Counted from the stretch's first letter, positions 28,399 to 37,417 are shown. The stretch is 64,000 nt of DNA from Clostridium sp. K13 (GCF_019734195.1 NZ_JAASHM010000002.1:169585-233584), one strand, 5' to 3'. The notes: generated by a model not told the origin, from the sequence alone. Program-made: numbers and translations.

Positions 28399-28448
28399 AT
28401 AAAAAAAGGCACTGTGGACTTTAAAATAGTCCACAGCGCCTTTGCTGT
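28399..28448 (-). promoter_or_regulatory. glnN leader attenuator with hexaloop antiterminator hairpin
   Basis: Read on the minus strand, ACAGC-AAAGGC-GCTGT (28448-28433) forms a 5-bp stem with a six-base loop having A at position 1 and G at position 4, as ANTAR proteins bind. Its 3' half is also the 5' arm of a strong terminator (arms about 28443-28428 and 28420-28405, then a T run at 28407-28399). The two structures exclude each other. The terminator ends about 20 bases before the glnN ATG. Only one hexaloop is clear; ANTAR sites usually have two. Confidence 0.7.
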
Positions 28449-28542
28449 TTATGTAAGTATTATATGCTTCAAAATTAAAAAAAGTAAATAGTTTTTTGAA
28501 AAAAAGTAAAATTATTTAAAATATACTTAATGTTGATAAAAA

Positions 28543-28682
28543 AACATTTATATTGTATAATGTTACAAATGGACAAAGACGTTCATCAAATGTTTTTTTA
28601 GATATATTTATTAATCATAAGATAAAATTTTCTTATGAATAATTAAAGAATCTAAAAATTATTTGATGAGCGTCTTTTTTAG
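28543..28682 (+). promoter_or_regulatory. glnA leader attenuator with hexaloop antiterminator hairpin
   Basis: ATGGAC-AAAGAC-GTTCAT (28569-28586) is a 6-bp stem (one G-U) with a hexaloop having A1 and G4. Its loop and 3' arm belong to the 5' arm of a long terminator (28575-28603 with 28649-28677), followed by a T run to 28681. An AT-rich hairpin at 28543-28564 sits where a second ANTAR hairpin would be, but its loop is not a hexamer. Binding of the ANTAR protein should prevent termination and let transcription reach glnA. Confidence 0.72.
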
Positions 28683-28744
28683 ATTATGAAATATTTTTAT
28701 AAAGTTTGAATATATATTATTTATAATTAACAGGGGGAAGAGAT

Positions 28745-30058
28745 ATGACATATGCCGTTAAAGAAGTTTTACAATTTATTGAGGAAAATGATGTTAAGTT
28801 TATAAGATTAGCTTTTTGTGACCTTTTGGGAACTCAAAAGAATATTTCTATTATGCCTAATGAATTAGAAAGAGCTTTTAAAGAAGGAGTTTCATTTGAT
28901 GCATCAGCAATTAAAGGTTTTGCAGATGTTTCTAAATCTGATTTATTATTATTTCCAGATCCAAGTACTTTGAGTGTTTTGCCTTGGAGACCACAACAAG
29001 GAAGAGTTGTTAGATTTTTTTGTGATATAAGAACACCGGAAAAAGAAAAGTTTGTTTGCGATAGTAGAGATATATTGAGAAATATGATTAAAAAATGTGT
29101 AATTAAAGGATATACACCTTATATAGGTACTGAATGTGAGTTTTATTTATTTAAGACTGATGAAGAAGGAGAACCAACTATGATAACACATGATAAAGGA
29201 GGATATTTTGATATAGCACCAATAGATAAAGGAGAAAATATAAGAAGGGAAATATGTCTGTGTTTAGAAGAAATGGGAATAAAGCCAGAAAGTTCACATC
29301 ATGAGCAAGGGCCAGGGCAAAATGAAATAGATTTTAAGTATAGTGATTCCCTTACAGCTGCTGATAATTTTATAACATTTAAATCAGTGGTAAAAGCAAT
29401 AGCTACAAGAAATGGACTTTTTGCTTCTTTTCTTCCAAAGCCAATTGCTGATGAGAGTGGAAATGGGCTTCATATAAATTTATCATTGCTAAAGAATGGT
29501 ACAAATATATTTGAAAATAATAAATGGGAACAAGAAAATGCTAAGAATTTTATAGCAGGAATATTAAGCAAAGCTAAAGAAATAACTGCATTTTTAAATC
29601 CATTAGTTAATTCCTATGAAAGATTTGGAAAATTTGAAGCTCCTAAATATATATCATGGTCTCATCAAAATAGATCTCAATTAATTAGAATACCAGCAGC
29701 AACAGGAGAAAAAACAAGAATGGAATTAAGATCACCAGATTCATCAATAAATCCATATATTGCTTTTTCATTAATTATAGGAGCAGGTCTTTATGGAATC
29801 GAAAATTCAATAGAATTACCAGAAGCGGTGAATGAAAATTTATATACTACAAGTGATGAAGTATTAAATAATATAGAAAAATTACCTGAAAGCCTTGAAG
29901 AGGCTATAAACATTGCTAAAAATAGTGAATTTATAAAGGATATAATTGGGGAAGAAGTATTGAAAAGGTATATTGAATTAAAGGAAATTGAAATTAAAGA
30001 GTATTTGAATGCATCTGATAAGGAAATGATAAAAAGAAAATATTTTGAATATATATAA
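28745..30058 (+). CDS. glnA: Glutamine synthetase type I (GSI-alpha)
   Basis: 437 residues, the classical dodecameric glutamine synthetase. Motifs: FDASAIKGF (N-terminal), GTECEFYLF (metal ligands), HHEQGPGQNEIDF, GNGLHINLSL, NRSQLIRIPA and RMELRSPDSSINPY. No adenylylation Tyr motif (NLYDL type) is seen, consistent with the GSI-alpha form of Firmicutes, which is feedback-regulated rather than adenylylated. CAGGGGG lies 9 bases before the ATG. Expression probably depends on the antitermination leader and on the ANTAR gene that follows. Confidence 0.95.
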   Translation: MTYAVKEVLQFIEENDVKFIRLAFCDLLGTQKNISIMPNELERAFKEGVSFDASAIKGFADVSKSDLLLFPDPSTLSVLPWRPQQGRVVRFFCDIRTPEKEKFVCDSRDILRNMIKKCVIKGYTPYIGTECEFYLFKTDEEGEPTMITHDKGGYFDIAPIDKGENIRREICLCLEEMGIKPESSHHEQGPGQNEIDFKYSDSLTAADNFITFKSVVKAIATRNGLFASFLPKPIADESGNGLHINLSLLKNGTNIFENNKWEQENAKNFIAGILSKAKEITAFLNPLVNSYERFGKFEAPKYISWSHQNRSQLIRIPAATGEKTRMELRSPDSSINPYIAFSLIIGAGLYGIENSIELPEAVNENLYTTSDEVLNNIEKLPESLEEAINIAKNSEFIKDIIGEEVLKRYIELKEIEIKEYLNASDKEMIKRKYFEYI

Positions 30059-30145
30059 GATATTTAGAAGAAGTATAGTTTAGTTAGGTAATATATATTT
30101 TGCCGAGATTATCTAATTTATAACTATAATAATGGGGGCGATTTA

Positions 30146-30715
30146 TTGGACAACATTTTAATAGTATCTAGCAGTAGAAAAGGAATGGATTTTTTTACTG
30201 AAGTGCTCTCCCAAAACTCCTATGGAGATATTGTTACAGCGACAAATGGTGGAGAAGCTAGAAGACTTTTAATTGAAAGGGATTTTGATTTATGTATTAT
30301 AAATGCACCGCTTGTAGATGAATTTGGGGAAGAGTTTGCAAGAAATATAGTATCAACTGGAATAGGTCAAGCTATTTTAATTGTTAAAGCTGATATTTAT
30401 GATGAGATAAGTGAAAAGGTAGAGATAGATGGTGTAATTACTATATCAAAACCAATGAATAGAACTATATTTTGGAGCGCATTAAAAATAGCTAATGCAA
30501 CTTATAATAAAATGTGCCAATTAAAAAGAGAAAATAATAAGCTACTACAAAAAATTGAAGATATCAGAATGATAGACAGAGCAAAATGTATATTAATACA
30601 ATATTTAAATATGACAGAATCAGAAGCACATAGATATATAGAAAAACAAGCTATGGATATGAGAGCTACAAAAAGAACTATTGCAGAAGGAATTCTGCGG
30701 ACATATGAAAGTTAA
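30146..30715 (+). CDS. ANTAR-domain antiterminator with degenerate receiver domain
   Basis: 189 residues. An N-terminal receiver-like domain (about 1-120) is followed by a coiled-coil linker and a C-terminal ANTAR RNA-binding domain (about 135-186; MIDRAKCILIQYLNMTE, then AHRYIEKQAMDMR and TIAEGIL). The receiver is abnormal: the usual acidic pair is SSS, and the phosphoacceptor Asp is replaced by Asn in CIINAPL, although the Lys of ISKPM remains. It is therefore unlikely to be controlled by ordinary phosphorylation. The start is TTG with GGGGGCG upstream. Its location after glnA, and the matching hairpins in both glutamine synthetase leaders, point to local control. Confidence 0.88.
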   Translation: MDNILIVSSSRKGMDFFTEVLSQNSYGDIVTATNGGEARRLLIERDFDLCIINAPLVDEFGEEFARNIVSTGIGQAILIVKADIYDEISEKVEIDGVITISKPMNRTIFWSALKIANATYNKMCQLKRENNKLLQKIEDIRMIDRAKCILIQYLNMTESEAHRYIEKQAMDMRATKRTIAEGILRTYES

Positions 30716-30721
30716 ATTAAA

Positions 30722-30764
30722 GACAGCAGAGAGATTTGTATTAATCTATCAGCTGTTTTTTTAT
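30722..30764 (+). terminator. Terminator after the ANTAR gene
   Basis: ACAGCAGAGAGATT pairs with AATCTATCAGCTGT (one mismatch) around a 6-base loop, then TTTTTTT. Confidence 0.85.
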
Positions 30765-30905
30765 AAAATTAAACATACTTATAATTTTATTTTTCCTGTA
30801 TAATTAAAGCGTATATTTAAATAGATTATATGAAAACATTTTTAATAGTGAGTTTAGAAATAAAAAAATAAATAAAGTTTTAATTTGAAATACAGGAGTG
30901 ATTAT

Positions 30906-31415
30906 GTGCTAATTAAAATTAATGAAAATGACTTTAAAAATAATGTTGAAATTAGATTTAATAATATTACAGATGGGATTAATAGATTTGAAAATAAAAC
31001 TTTAGAATCAGATAATTCGTATGATTTTGAGAAAAATATGATTAGTTTTTTAGAAGAAGCTGTAAAGTTAAATGGTATAGAAAATTCATATGTTGATTTT
31101 TATTATAATAATTTAGAAGAAGATGAGAAGAGAAGATTAAAACAATTTATAAATAGTGAAGATAAGGAATTTATAAGAAAATTTGAAAATGAGAATGGTA
31201 TGAGTGGGGTTTATTTCAACTTAACATTAGAAAGTATTCCTTTTATAACAAGAATAACCTCCAAAGAAGTTTTATTTTCTACTATATATTTTGTAAAAAA
31301 GCCATTTACTATATGGGGTAATTATAATAAAAAATTCCCTGTTTTTTATAGAGAAAAGGGTATATGTGATGAATATAGTAAATTGGCTGAAAAATTTAAT
31401 TTAAAGATAATATAG
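30906..31415 (+). CDS. Hypothetical cytoplasmic protein
   Basis: About 169 residues, acidic and Asn-rich, no signal peptide or membrane segment. GTG at 30906 is preferred since AGGAG lies 7 bases upstream; a TTG at 30885 would place this site inside the gene. I recognise no family motif. Upstream is the ANTAR terminator and downstream the PAS histidine kinase, with no clear operon link. Function unknown. Confidence 0.6.
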   Translation: MLIKINENDFKNNVEIRFNNITDGINRFENKTLESDNSYDFEKNMISFLEEAVKLNGIENSYVDFYYNNLEEDEKRRLKQFINSEDKEFIRKFENENGMSGVYFNLTLESIPFITRITSKEVLFSTIYFVKKPFTIWGNYNKKFPVFYREKGICDEYSKLAEKFNLKII

Positions 31416-31582
31416 AAAAAAGTTTTAGCTACAATTAATTGCAAAATAATCTAAAGTATGAACATAAAATGGTAAAAAAAAGGTTGAAGTTAAGAGGTAA
31501 AAATAGTAAAATATAAATAATGGAATAAATTTGAATTAATACTTAATATTTCAAAAATAGGTTTAGGGGGTGAAATACAAGG

Positions 31583-32782
31583 ATGGAACCAGTTATATCT
31601 GTTAATGAAAAAAGTGATTTAGAATACTTTTTTGAAATTTCAGTAGATTTTATGGCTATTATAGGAAAAGATGGTAAGGCACAAAAGATAAGTAAATATT
31701 GCAGTGAGATATTGGGGTGGAGCGAAAAAGAATTACTTGAACATGAGTGGAGTATGTTTGTTCACACAGCAGATTTAAATTCTATTTTGAGTGCTATATC
31801 AAGTGAAGCTATATTCAATGGAGTTAGGGGATTAGAAGTTAGATTTAAGTGTAAGAATGGTGATTACAGATGGGCAGAATGTAATTGTAGATTTGTTAAA
31901 GAGAAGGAAGTATATATTTTAACTGCTAGAGATATAACTGAGGAAAAAAATATAATAGAAGAAAAAATTGCTTATGAAAAGGCAATAGAATTAGAAAGCA
32001 TAAAAAGTGAGTTTTTTTCTAATATATCACATGAATTTAAAACACCGCTAAACATAATATTAGCAACAATGCAAGTTATAAATAAAAATATTGAAGTTAA
32101 AAATATTATATCAACTGATGAGGGAAATTTAAATAAATACATGAATTCCATTAGACAAAATTGCTATAGGCTACTTAGGTTAGTTAATAATATAATTGAT
32201 ATTAGTAAAATGGATTATGGATACTACGATATTCAATTAGGGAATTATAATATTATAAGTGTTGTTGAAGATATTACTATGTCTGTTTTAGAGTATGTAA
32301 ACAATAAAGGCATAGAACTTATATTTGATACTGAAGTTGAAGAAGAAATGATTGCCTGTGATCCAGATAAAATAGAAAGAATAATATTAAATTTATTATC
32401 TAATGCAATTAAGTATACAAAAGAAAATGGTAAAATATATGTTAATATAGGAAAAGATAATAATAATATTTATATATCAGTAACAGATAATGGAATAGGA
32501 ATTCCTAAAAAGAAGCTTGATACAATATTTGAGAGGTATGCTCAAGTTGATAATAAATTAACTAGAAGATTTAATGGTAGTGGAATTGGGTTATCTCTTG
32601 TTAAATCCCTTGTTAAAATGCATCAAGGTGATATTTATGTAGAGAGTAAAATTAATGAAGGAAGTAAATTTACTATAAGATTGCCTATATTGCAAGTTGA
32701 AACAAGGAATAAGAAGATTAGTGATTTAACAAAATCAAAGGTTGAAAAATGTAGTATTGAATTTTCAGATATATATAGTTAA
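31583..32782 (+). CDS. Orphan PAS-domain sensor histidine kinase
   Basis: 399 residues without transmembrane helices, so cytoplasmic. An N-terminal PAS/PAC region (about 10-125; LGWSEKELLEHEW and CRFVKEKEVYILTARDITEEK) is followed by a HisKA domain with FFSNISHEFKTPLN (His about 151). The HATPase domain shows LLSNAIKYTKENG, DNGIGIPKKK and GSGIGLSLVKSLV. No response regulator is adjacent; the nearest receiver-like protein is the ANTAR protein, which lacks the Asp. Nitrogen sensing is possible from context but unproven. GGGGG precedes the start. Confidence 0.85.
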   Translation: MEPVISVNEKSDLEYFFEISVDFMAIIGKDGKAQKISKYCSEILGWSEKELLEHEWSMFVHTADLNSILSAISSEAIFNGVRGLEVRFKCKNGDYRWAECNCRFVKEKEVYILTARDITEEKNIIEEKIAYEKAIELESIKSEFFSNISHEFKTPLNIILATMQVINKNIEVKNIISTDEGNLNKYMNSIRQNCYRLLRLVNNIIDISKMDYGYYDIQLGNYNIISVVEDITMSVLEYVNNKGIELIFDTEVEEEMIACDPDKIERIILNLLSNAIKYTKENGKIYVNIGKDNNNIYISVTDNGIGIPKKKLDTIFERYAQVDNKLTRRFNGSGIGLSLVKSLVKMHQGDIYVESKINEGSKFTIRLPILQVETRNKKISDLTKSKVEKCSIEFSDIYS

Positions 32783-32799
32783 AAATAAATAATTAATTA

Positions 32800-32848
32800 A
32801 AGTTTGAACATCCCTCTGATTTATTAAGCAGAGGGATATTCAAGCTTT
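32800..32848. terminator. Bidirectional terminator between the kinase and the DUF318 permease
   Basis: AAGTTTGAACATCCCTCTG pairs with CAGAGGGATATTCAAGCTT (one mismatch) around a 10-base loop. Lies between convergent genes. Confidence 0.88.
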
Positions 32849-33383
32849 AATTATATTTATTATAAAGTTCATCTAGAGAATCTTTTGGCATTAATAAATT
32901 AATAAAGTAGCTCATTATTAATACACCAGGTATATCTATTAATAATCGAGCTAAAGTAAATTTATATCCTAGGGCTGAGAATTCAAATAATAATGTTGAA
33001 ACTTTTGTTAGACACCAGGCATTCATAAAAATAATTATATTAGAAAATTTTGCGCCCTTTTTTATTAATACTGCAGTAAATGGAAAGGAAGCATACATTG
33101 GTCCAGCAGCTATTGAACCTATTAGAATAGATAAAATGATACCAATTATTCCAGATTTATTTCCCATATATTTTATAAGTTGTTCTCTAGGAATCCATAC
33201 ATCCATTAATCCTAATAAAATCATTACAGGTGGAAGAACAGAAAGCATTTGTAATATACTTGATGTAGAAGTATTTATAGTTTGTGTTAATATAGATTTA
33301 CTAAAAAATGATAATATTATAAGTACTAATAAAGAAAGAAAAAAGTTTTTATATCTTTTAAATATTTTTATTACAATATTCAT
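32847..33383 (-). CDS. DUF318/ArsP-like permease, second half
   Basis: 178 residues with about five hydrophobic helices. The GNKSGIIGIILSILIGSIAAG segment and the FMNAWCLTK segment are typical of the predicted permease family DUF318 (UPF0718; ArsP is a member). Full-length family members have about 8 helices in two related halves; here each half is a separate gene. It overlaps the other half by 4 bases (ATGA-type coupling). Substrate unknown; some members export organoarsenicals. Confidence 0.75.
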   Translation of the reverse strand: MNIVIKIFKRYKNFFLSLLVLIILSFFSKSILTQTINTSTSSILQMLSVLPPVMILLGLMDVWIPREQLIKYMGNKSGIIGIILSILIGSIAAGPMYASFPFTAVLIKKGAKFSNIIIFMNAWCLTKVSTLLFEFSALGYKFTLARLLIDIPGVLIMSYFINLLMPKDSLDELYNKYN

Positions 33384-33865
33384 ATGATAATCATAATCCT
33401 TTCAAGAATAATTCCCACAAAAATTGAGAATAGGAATGCAATTAAATTTCTTAAGAATGCAGCTCTTTTACCAATATATTTAGATTCAAGTGTAAAGGTC
33501 ATAATACCAACCAAGGTTAATGAAGAAATTAGAGTTCCAACTTGAGCATATCCAGCACCATTTAAGAGTAATGTGTGGCCAAGAGAAAAGGCAACAAAAG
33601 TAGGCATCATTGTAATAGAGCCTATAATATCGGCAAGTATAATACCAAAAAAACCAGAGTTATTTCCTAGTATTTTAGATATTGTGTCTGTGGTGAAAAA
33701 TGAAAGTAGTATGCCAACGGTTATTATTATACAAAGAAATTGAGGCATTATATTTTCAAGTGATTTTAGTCCTAAAGTAATAGCTTTTTTTGTTTTTGAT
33801 TTATCTTTTAAAAAAGAAATTATTAATAAAATTAAGGATAAGCTATATAAAATAATTGATGTCAT
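33380..33865 (-). CDS. DUF318/ArsP-like permease, first half
   Basis: 161 residues with about five hydrophobic helices. The repeated family element appears as GNNSGFFGIILADIIGSITMM, aligned in position with GNKSGIIGIILSILIGSIAAG of the partner gene. The two proteins thus look like two homologous halves that assemble together. AGGAGG lies 5-6 bases before the ATG. It is the first gene of a two-gene minus-strand operon. Confidence 0.75.
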   Translation of the reverse strand: MTSIILYSLSLILLIISFLKDKSKTKKAITLGLKSLENIMPQFLCIIITVGILLSFFTTDTISKILGNNSGFFGIILADIIGSITMMPTFVAFSLGHTLLLNGAGYAQVGTLISSLTLVGIMTFTLESKYIGKRAAFLRNLIAFLFSIFVGIILERIMIII

Positions 33866-33929
33866 AAAAACCTCCTAAAACTAATTTAATAATATTTTAT
33901 GATTAGTAAAAAAAGGTGTTAATTAAAAA

Positions 33930-33974
33930 AATAGTACTATTATTTAAATTTATTTTTTTAGTAATAGTACTATT
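33930..33974. terminator. Terminator between the patatin and DUF318 genes
   Basis: AATAGTACTATTA (33930-33942) pairs perfectly with TAATAGTACTATT (33962-33974). A/T runs flank and fill the loop. It is oriented to end transcription of the patatin gene on the minus strand. Confidence 0.75.
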
Positions 33975-33991
33975 AAAAAGATTATTAAAGT

Positions 33992-34918
33992 TTATACAAG
34001 ATTTCTATATCTAGATATATAGGAGCTAAAGTTCCACTTTGCAAGAAATGTTTTTGCAGAATTATAGCCAGAGTTAAATAAATTTAAGTACTCATCTTTA
34101 GAAATTCCAAAATCTACAGTGCCAACATCGTATGTTCTTATTTTAATAGTTCTAACTGAATCCTTATTGTTTAAGAATGCTTCATCATCTTTAGTAAGCA
34201 TTGTATCTATTACATCACAAGAGTATGTTATTAAATTACTTTTATTTGGATGTACAGTTTTTAAATCTCCATTACTAATGAGCTTTAGTCCAAATGTAGG
34301 CCAACGTGGATTGTTTTCAACATCAAAAAGCCATATTGGAAAATTACTTAGAAGTCCTCCATCCACTATAAAACTTGAATTTTTGCCGTTTTTAAGAATT
34401 ACAGGATTGAAATAAAAAGGAATACTAATACTCATTCTAACCGCTTTGGCAATGCTAAAATCTAATGGATCAATATTATAATTTATTAAATCGTCAGGAA
34501 GAATTAGCAATTTTTTATTTGTTACATCAGAAGCAATCACCTTTAAAGGACTAACACCATTTATAGCTATATCTTTAAACTTACTTTTTCCTTTAGCTTT
34601 ATATAATTTATTTAAGTAATTTTCTATATTATTACCAGAAAATAATCCTTTATTTTTGAATAAGCTTATCGTAGGGCCTAAAAATGGTAAAAGGGTCAAG
34701 TTATTTTTTACATAAAAGTCCTTAAAATCTAGATTAAAAAGAATATTTTTTAAGTCTTTTCCTGTGTATCCAACTGCCAATAACGAAGTTACTATAGCAC
34801 CAGCAGAGGTGCCAGCATATTGTTCAAATGTATAGCCTTGTTCTTCAAGATAATAAATTGCACCTAATAATGCAATACCTTTTACGCCTCCACCTTCACA
34901 AACTATATCTGCCTTCAT
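33992..34918 (-). CDS. Patatin-like phospholipase
   Basis: 308 residues of the bacterial patatin family, a lipid acyl hydrolase with a Ser-Asp dyad. CEGGGVKGIALLGA (residues 7-20) is the oxyanion-hole glycine motif. GTSAGA (about 40-45) holds the nucleophile Ser, and VDGGLLSNFP (about 206-215) the catalytic Asp. GGTGG-type site before the ATG. Monocistronic. It likely acts on membrane phospholipids in the cytoplasm or, if exported, elsewhere; no signal peptide is seen. Confidence 0.88.
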   Translation of the reverse strand: MKADIVCEGGGVKGIALLGAIYYLEEQGYTFEQYAGTSAGAIVTSLLAVGYTGKDLKNILFNLDFKDFYVKNNLTLLPFLGPTISLFKNKGLFSGNNIENYLNKLYKAKGKSKFKDIAINGVSPLKVIASDVTNKKLLILPDDLINYNIDPLDFSIAKAVRMSISIPFYFNPVILKNGKNSSFIVDGGLLSNFPIWLFDVENNPRWPTFGLKLISNGDLKTVHPNKSNLITYSCDVIDTMLTKDDEAFLNNKDSVRTIKIRTYDVGTVDFGISKDEYLNLFNSGYNSAKTFLAKWNFSSYISRYRNLV

Positions 34919-35033
34919 TTATTCACCACCTAATATATTAGAATTGATATATTATATGATTTAAAATACAATTATGGTAAGATTTAAGATATATTAGATG
35001 GTTGCTAGAATATATATATTAAATAGGTTAAAT

Positions 35034-35064
35034 AAAGGGAGAGTGTGAATTCACTCTCTCTTTA
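35034..35064 (-). terminator. Terminator of the chromate transporter genes
   Basis: AAAGGGAGAGTG and CACTCTCTCTTT form a 12-bp stem with a 6-base loop (TGAATT). It overlaps the stop codon of the downstream chrA half by 3 bases. Confidence 0.85.
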
Positions 35065-35625
35065 AAATTTAAATATGATTCCTATAATAGCAGCGCTTGC
35101 TATATAAATAATAGGATGTTTTTTAAACTTAGTTATAGCAAAAATCATTATTATTAATAAAATAGTAGCTTTAATATTGATTATGTCTAATAACTTATGT
35201 GTAATATTAAATTTATCTAATGCTAATATTGATACTTTAAATACTTGATAGCCAGCAGCTGCAATAAGAGCAGCAACAGCAGGTCTTAAGCCATAAAATA
35301 TTGAGTCAACAACACTACTTTCTTTAAATTTATTTAAGAAATGGGCAACTATAATTATAACTATAACAGAAGGGGTAACTAAACCAAGAGTAGCTATTAT
35401 TCCACCTAATATGCCAGAAGCGCGGAAACCAGCAAAAGTAGCCATATTAACACCAATAGCACCAGGTGTTGATTGAGATACTGCAATCATATCCATCAAC
35501 ATTTTTTGATCAAACCAATTATATTTATCAGCTAGTTCATATAGAAATGGGATAGTAGAGAGTCCCCCACCAACAGAGAATAATCCAACCTTAAAGAATT
35601 CTAAAAATAAAGTTAAATATATCAT
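35062..35625 (-). CDS. chrA: Chromate transporter (ChrA short form), second gene
   Basis: 187 residues, a single-domain CHR-family membrane protein. The N-terminal signature is KVGLFSVGGGLSTIPFL, with QSTPGAIGVNMATFAGF following. Short ChrA proteins occur as adjacent pairs that together match the two halves of long ChrA antiporters, exporting chromate. Its start codon shares one base with the stop of the preceding gene (TAATG), implying translational coupling. Confidence 0.88.
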   Translation of the reverse strand: MIYLTLFLEFFKVGLFSVGGGLSTIPFLYELADKYNWFDQKMLMDMIAVSQSTPGAIGVNMATFAGFRASGILGGIIATLGLVTPSVIVIIIVAHFLNKFKESSVVDSIFYGLRPAVAALIAAAGYQVFKVSILALDKFNITHKLLDIINIKATILLIIMIFAITKFKKHPIIYIASAAIIGIIFKF

Positions 35626-36164
35626 TACTTTTTACCTCCTAGTGTTTTAGAAATTAATCCAGTTAATCCAGCAGCAACTACTACATAGACAGGAGATAAA
35701 CCTAAGAATGCAGATATAATAAAAGTAATAATAGCAATTATTATTCCTAAGTAATCTTTAACAGATGACTTTAAAAGTTTAATTACCGTAGTAATTATTA
35801 AAGCAACTACAGCCACTCTTATTCCAGCGAAAGCACTTTGTACTATAGCCATATCAGCAAAGTTTTGTAGAAAAGAAGCAATAATTAATATTATAATTAA
35901 TGATGGAAAAATTACACCTATAGTTGCAACTATTCCACCTATAATTCCTCTTATTTTAAAGCCAATAAAGGTTGCTGTATTAACTGCGATTACGCCAGGA
36001 GTACATTGACCAACAGCATAATAATCTAAAATTTCCTTTTCTGTTGACCATTTTTTATTTTCAACTATTTCCCTTTGAATTATAGGAAGCATTGCATAAC
36101 CACCACCAAATGTAAGAGCACCAATCTTACAAAAAGTCCAAAATAAATCAAATAATTCCTTCAT
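35625..36164 (-). CDS. chrA: Chromate transporter (ChrA short form), first gene
   Basis: 179 residues, paired with the gene at 35062-35625. CHR-family motifs: KIGALTFGGGYAMLP near the N-terminus, YYAVGQCTPGVIAVNTATF, and 5-6 hydrophobic helices. GGAGAT lies upstream of the ATG. The pair likely makes a heterodimeric anion exporter; natural substrates in anaerobes are not established. Confidence 0.88.
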   Translation of the reverse strand: MKELFDLFWTFCKIGALTFGGGYAMLPIIQREIVENKKWSTEKEILDYYAVGQCTPGVIAVNTATFIGFKIRGIIGGIVATIGVIFPSLIIILIIASFLQNFADMAIVQSAFAGIRVAVVALIITTVIKLLKSSVKDYLGIIIAIITFIISAFLGLSPVYVVVAAGLTGLISKTLGGKK

Positions 36165-36513
36165 TTATAAATAATCTCCTTTATTAAAAAATAAGTTCCA
36201 TGTGATATTATATACTGATTTCATAATAATATATAGTTAAAAATATACTAGGAAGAAAAATACAAGATTTAACGCTTTTAATTATATAGACTAAGTATTA
36301 AATTAAAATAAAATGTTAAAAAAATATTAAAATAAGTACATTTTAAATAAAAATAGGTACATTTAAGCTATTTTCAAAATTTTACATATGAATAAATGCA
36401 TATATTAGTTGCAATTTCTCAGCATTTTAGTCATTACAAAAATAGATTTATTAGTATATTATATAAGTATCTAGTTTTAAAAAAGTAAAAAAATAAGAAT
36501 AGAGGTGAGAATA
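36165..36513. other. Divergent intergenic region, chrA / CDF transporter
   Basis: 349 bases without a supported gene. Very AT-rich. It must contain promoters for both directions, but I could not choose convincing -35/-10 pairs among many TATAAT-like words. No clear hairpin or operator stands out. Confidence 0.5.
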
Positions 36514-37416
36514 ATGAAACTAGAGAATAAAATATTAAAACTATCTGTAGTAGGTGCGTTATTCTTTGCACTATTTGGTATTGCATGGGGTTGAGCGATA
36601 GATTCTGATATGATTATATTCGATGGATTATATTCATTTATCAGTGTAATATTATCAATGTTATCCCTTTATATTAATAAATATATGGCTAAGAGGGATT
36701 TTGAAAAATTTCCTTTTGGTAAACATATTTTAGAACCAATAGTTATTTCAATAAAATCATTAATAATAGCTATTATGTGTTTATATTCATTAATAGGAGC
36801 TGTAAAGACAATAGCGAATGGTGGAAATAATTTAGAGTTTGGAATGGCATTAATTTATTCAATTGTATCAGTTGTTGGGTGTGGAGCTATAACGTTTTAT
36901 ATGAAGGCTAAGGAAAAAGCTTTATCATCAGAACTTATAAAGGCAGAATATTCACAATGGTTTATGGATACAGCATTAAGTACAGCTGTATTGGTTGCTT
37001 TTATAGTAGCAATTATTTTATCAAAAACAAGATTAAATTTCTTAAATCCATATATAGATCCAGCTATGACAGTTATGGTATCATTATTATGCATTAGAAT
37101 ACCTATAAAAAGCTTTATAAATAGTTTTAAGGAAGTAATTTGTGTAAAAGCAAATGATGAAATTAATGATGATATATATGTATTAGTTAAAGAAATTGAA
37201 GAAGAGTATAATTTTGAAGATTCTATAACAAGAGTATCTAAGGTTGGACGTGAACTTAGAATTGAAATTGACTTTGTTTATAATAAGGATAGTAAGCTAA
37301 AAACATTAGATCAAATGGATAATGTAAGAGAAGAAATAAATGATGCAATTAAGCATATTGATTATAAAAAGTGGTTGAATGTATCTTTTACAGGAAACAA
37401 AAAATGGGCAATATAA
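36514..37416 (+). pseudogene. Cation diffusion facilitator transporter interrupted by in-frame TGA
   Basis: From ATG 36514 (GAGGTGAG upstream) the frame reads 26 codons ending FGIAWG, meets TGA at 36592-36594, then continues in the same frame to 37416. The product would be about 300 residues of the CDF family of divalent-metal exporters. It shows FDGLYSFISV, an FPFGKHILEP loop, about five helices and a C-terminal cytoplasmic dimerisation domain. A single substitution explains the stop. ATG 36610 could restart translation, but the product would lack the first helix. No selenocysteine insertion element was apparent and this family has no known selenoprotein. Confidence 0.8.
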
Positions 37417-37417
37417 A

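Noticed and set aside
30885..30905. TTG start for the hypothetical gene at 30906
   Set aside because: It would bury the AGGAG ribosome site inside the coding region; GTG 30906 is correctly spaced.
31583..32782. Kinase as partner of the ANTAR protein
   Set aside because: Not adjacent, and the ANTAR receiver lacks the Asp needed for phosphotransfer; kept only as a possibility.
36592..36594. TGA in the CDF gene as a selenocysteine codon
   Set aside because: No hairpin of the bacterial SECIS type follows, no selenoprotein is known in this family, and a single substitution explains it better.
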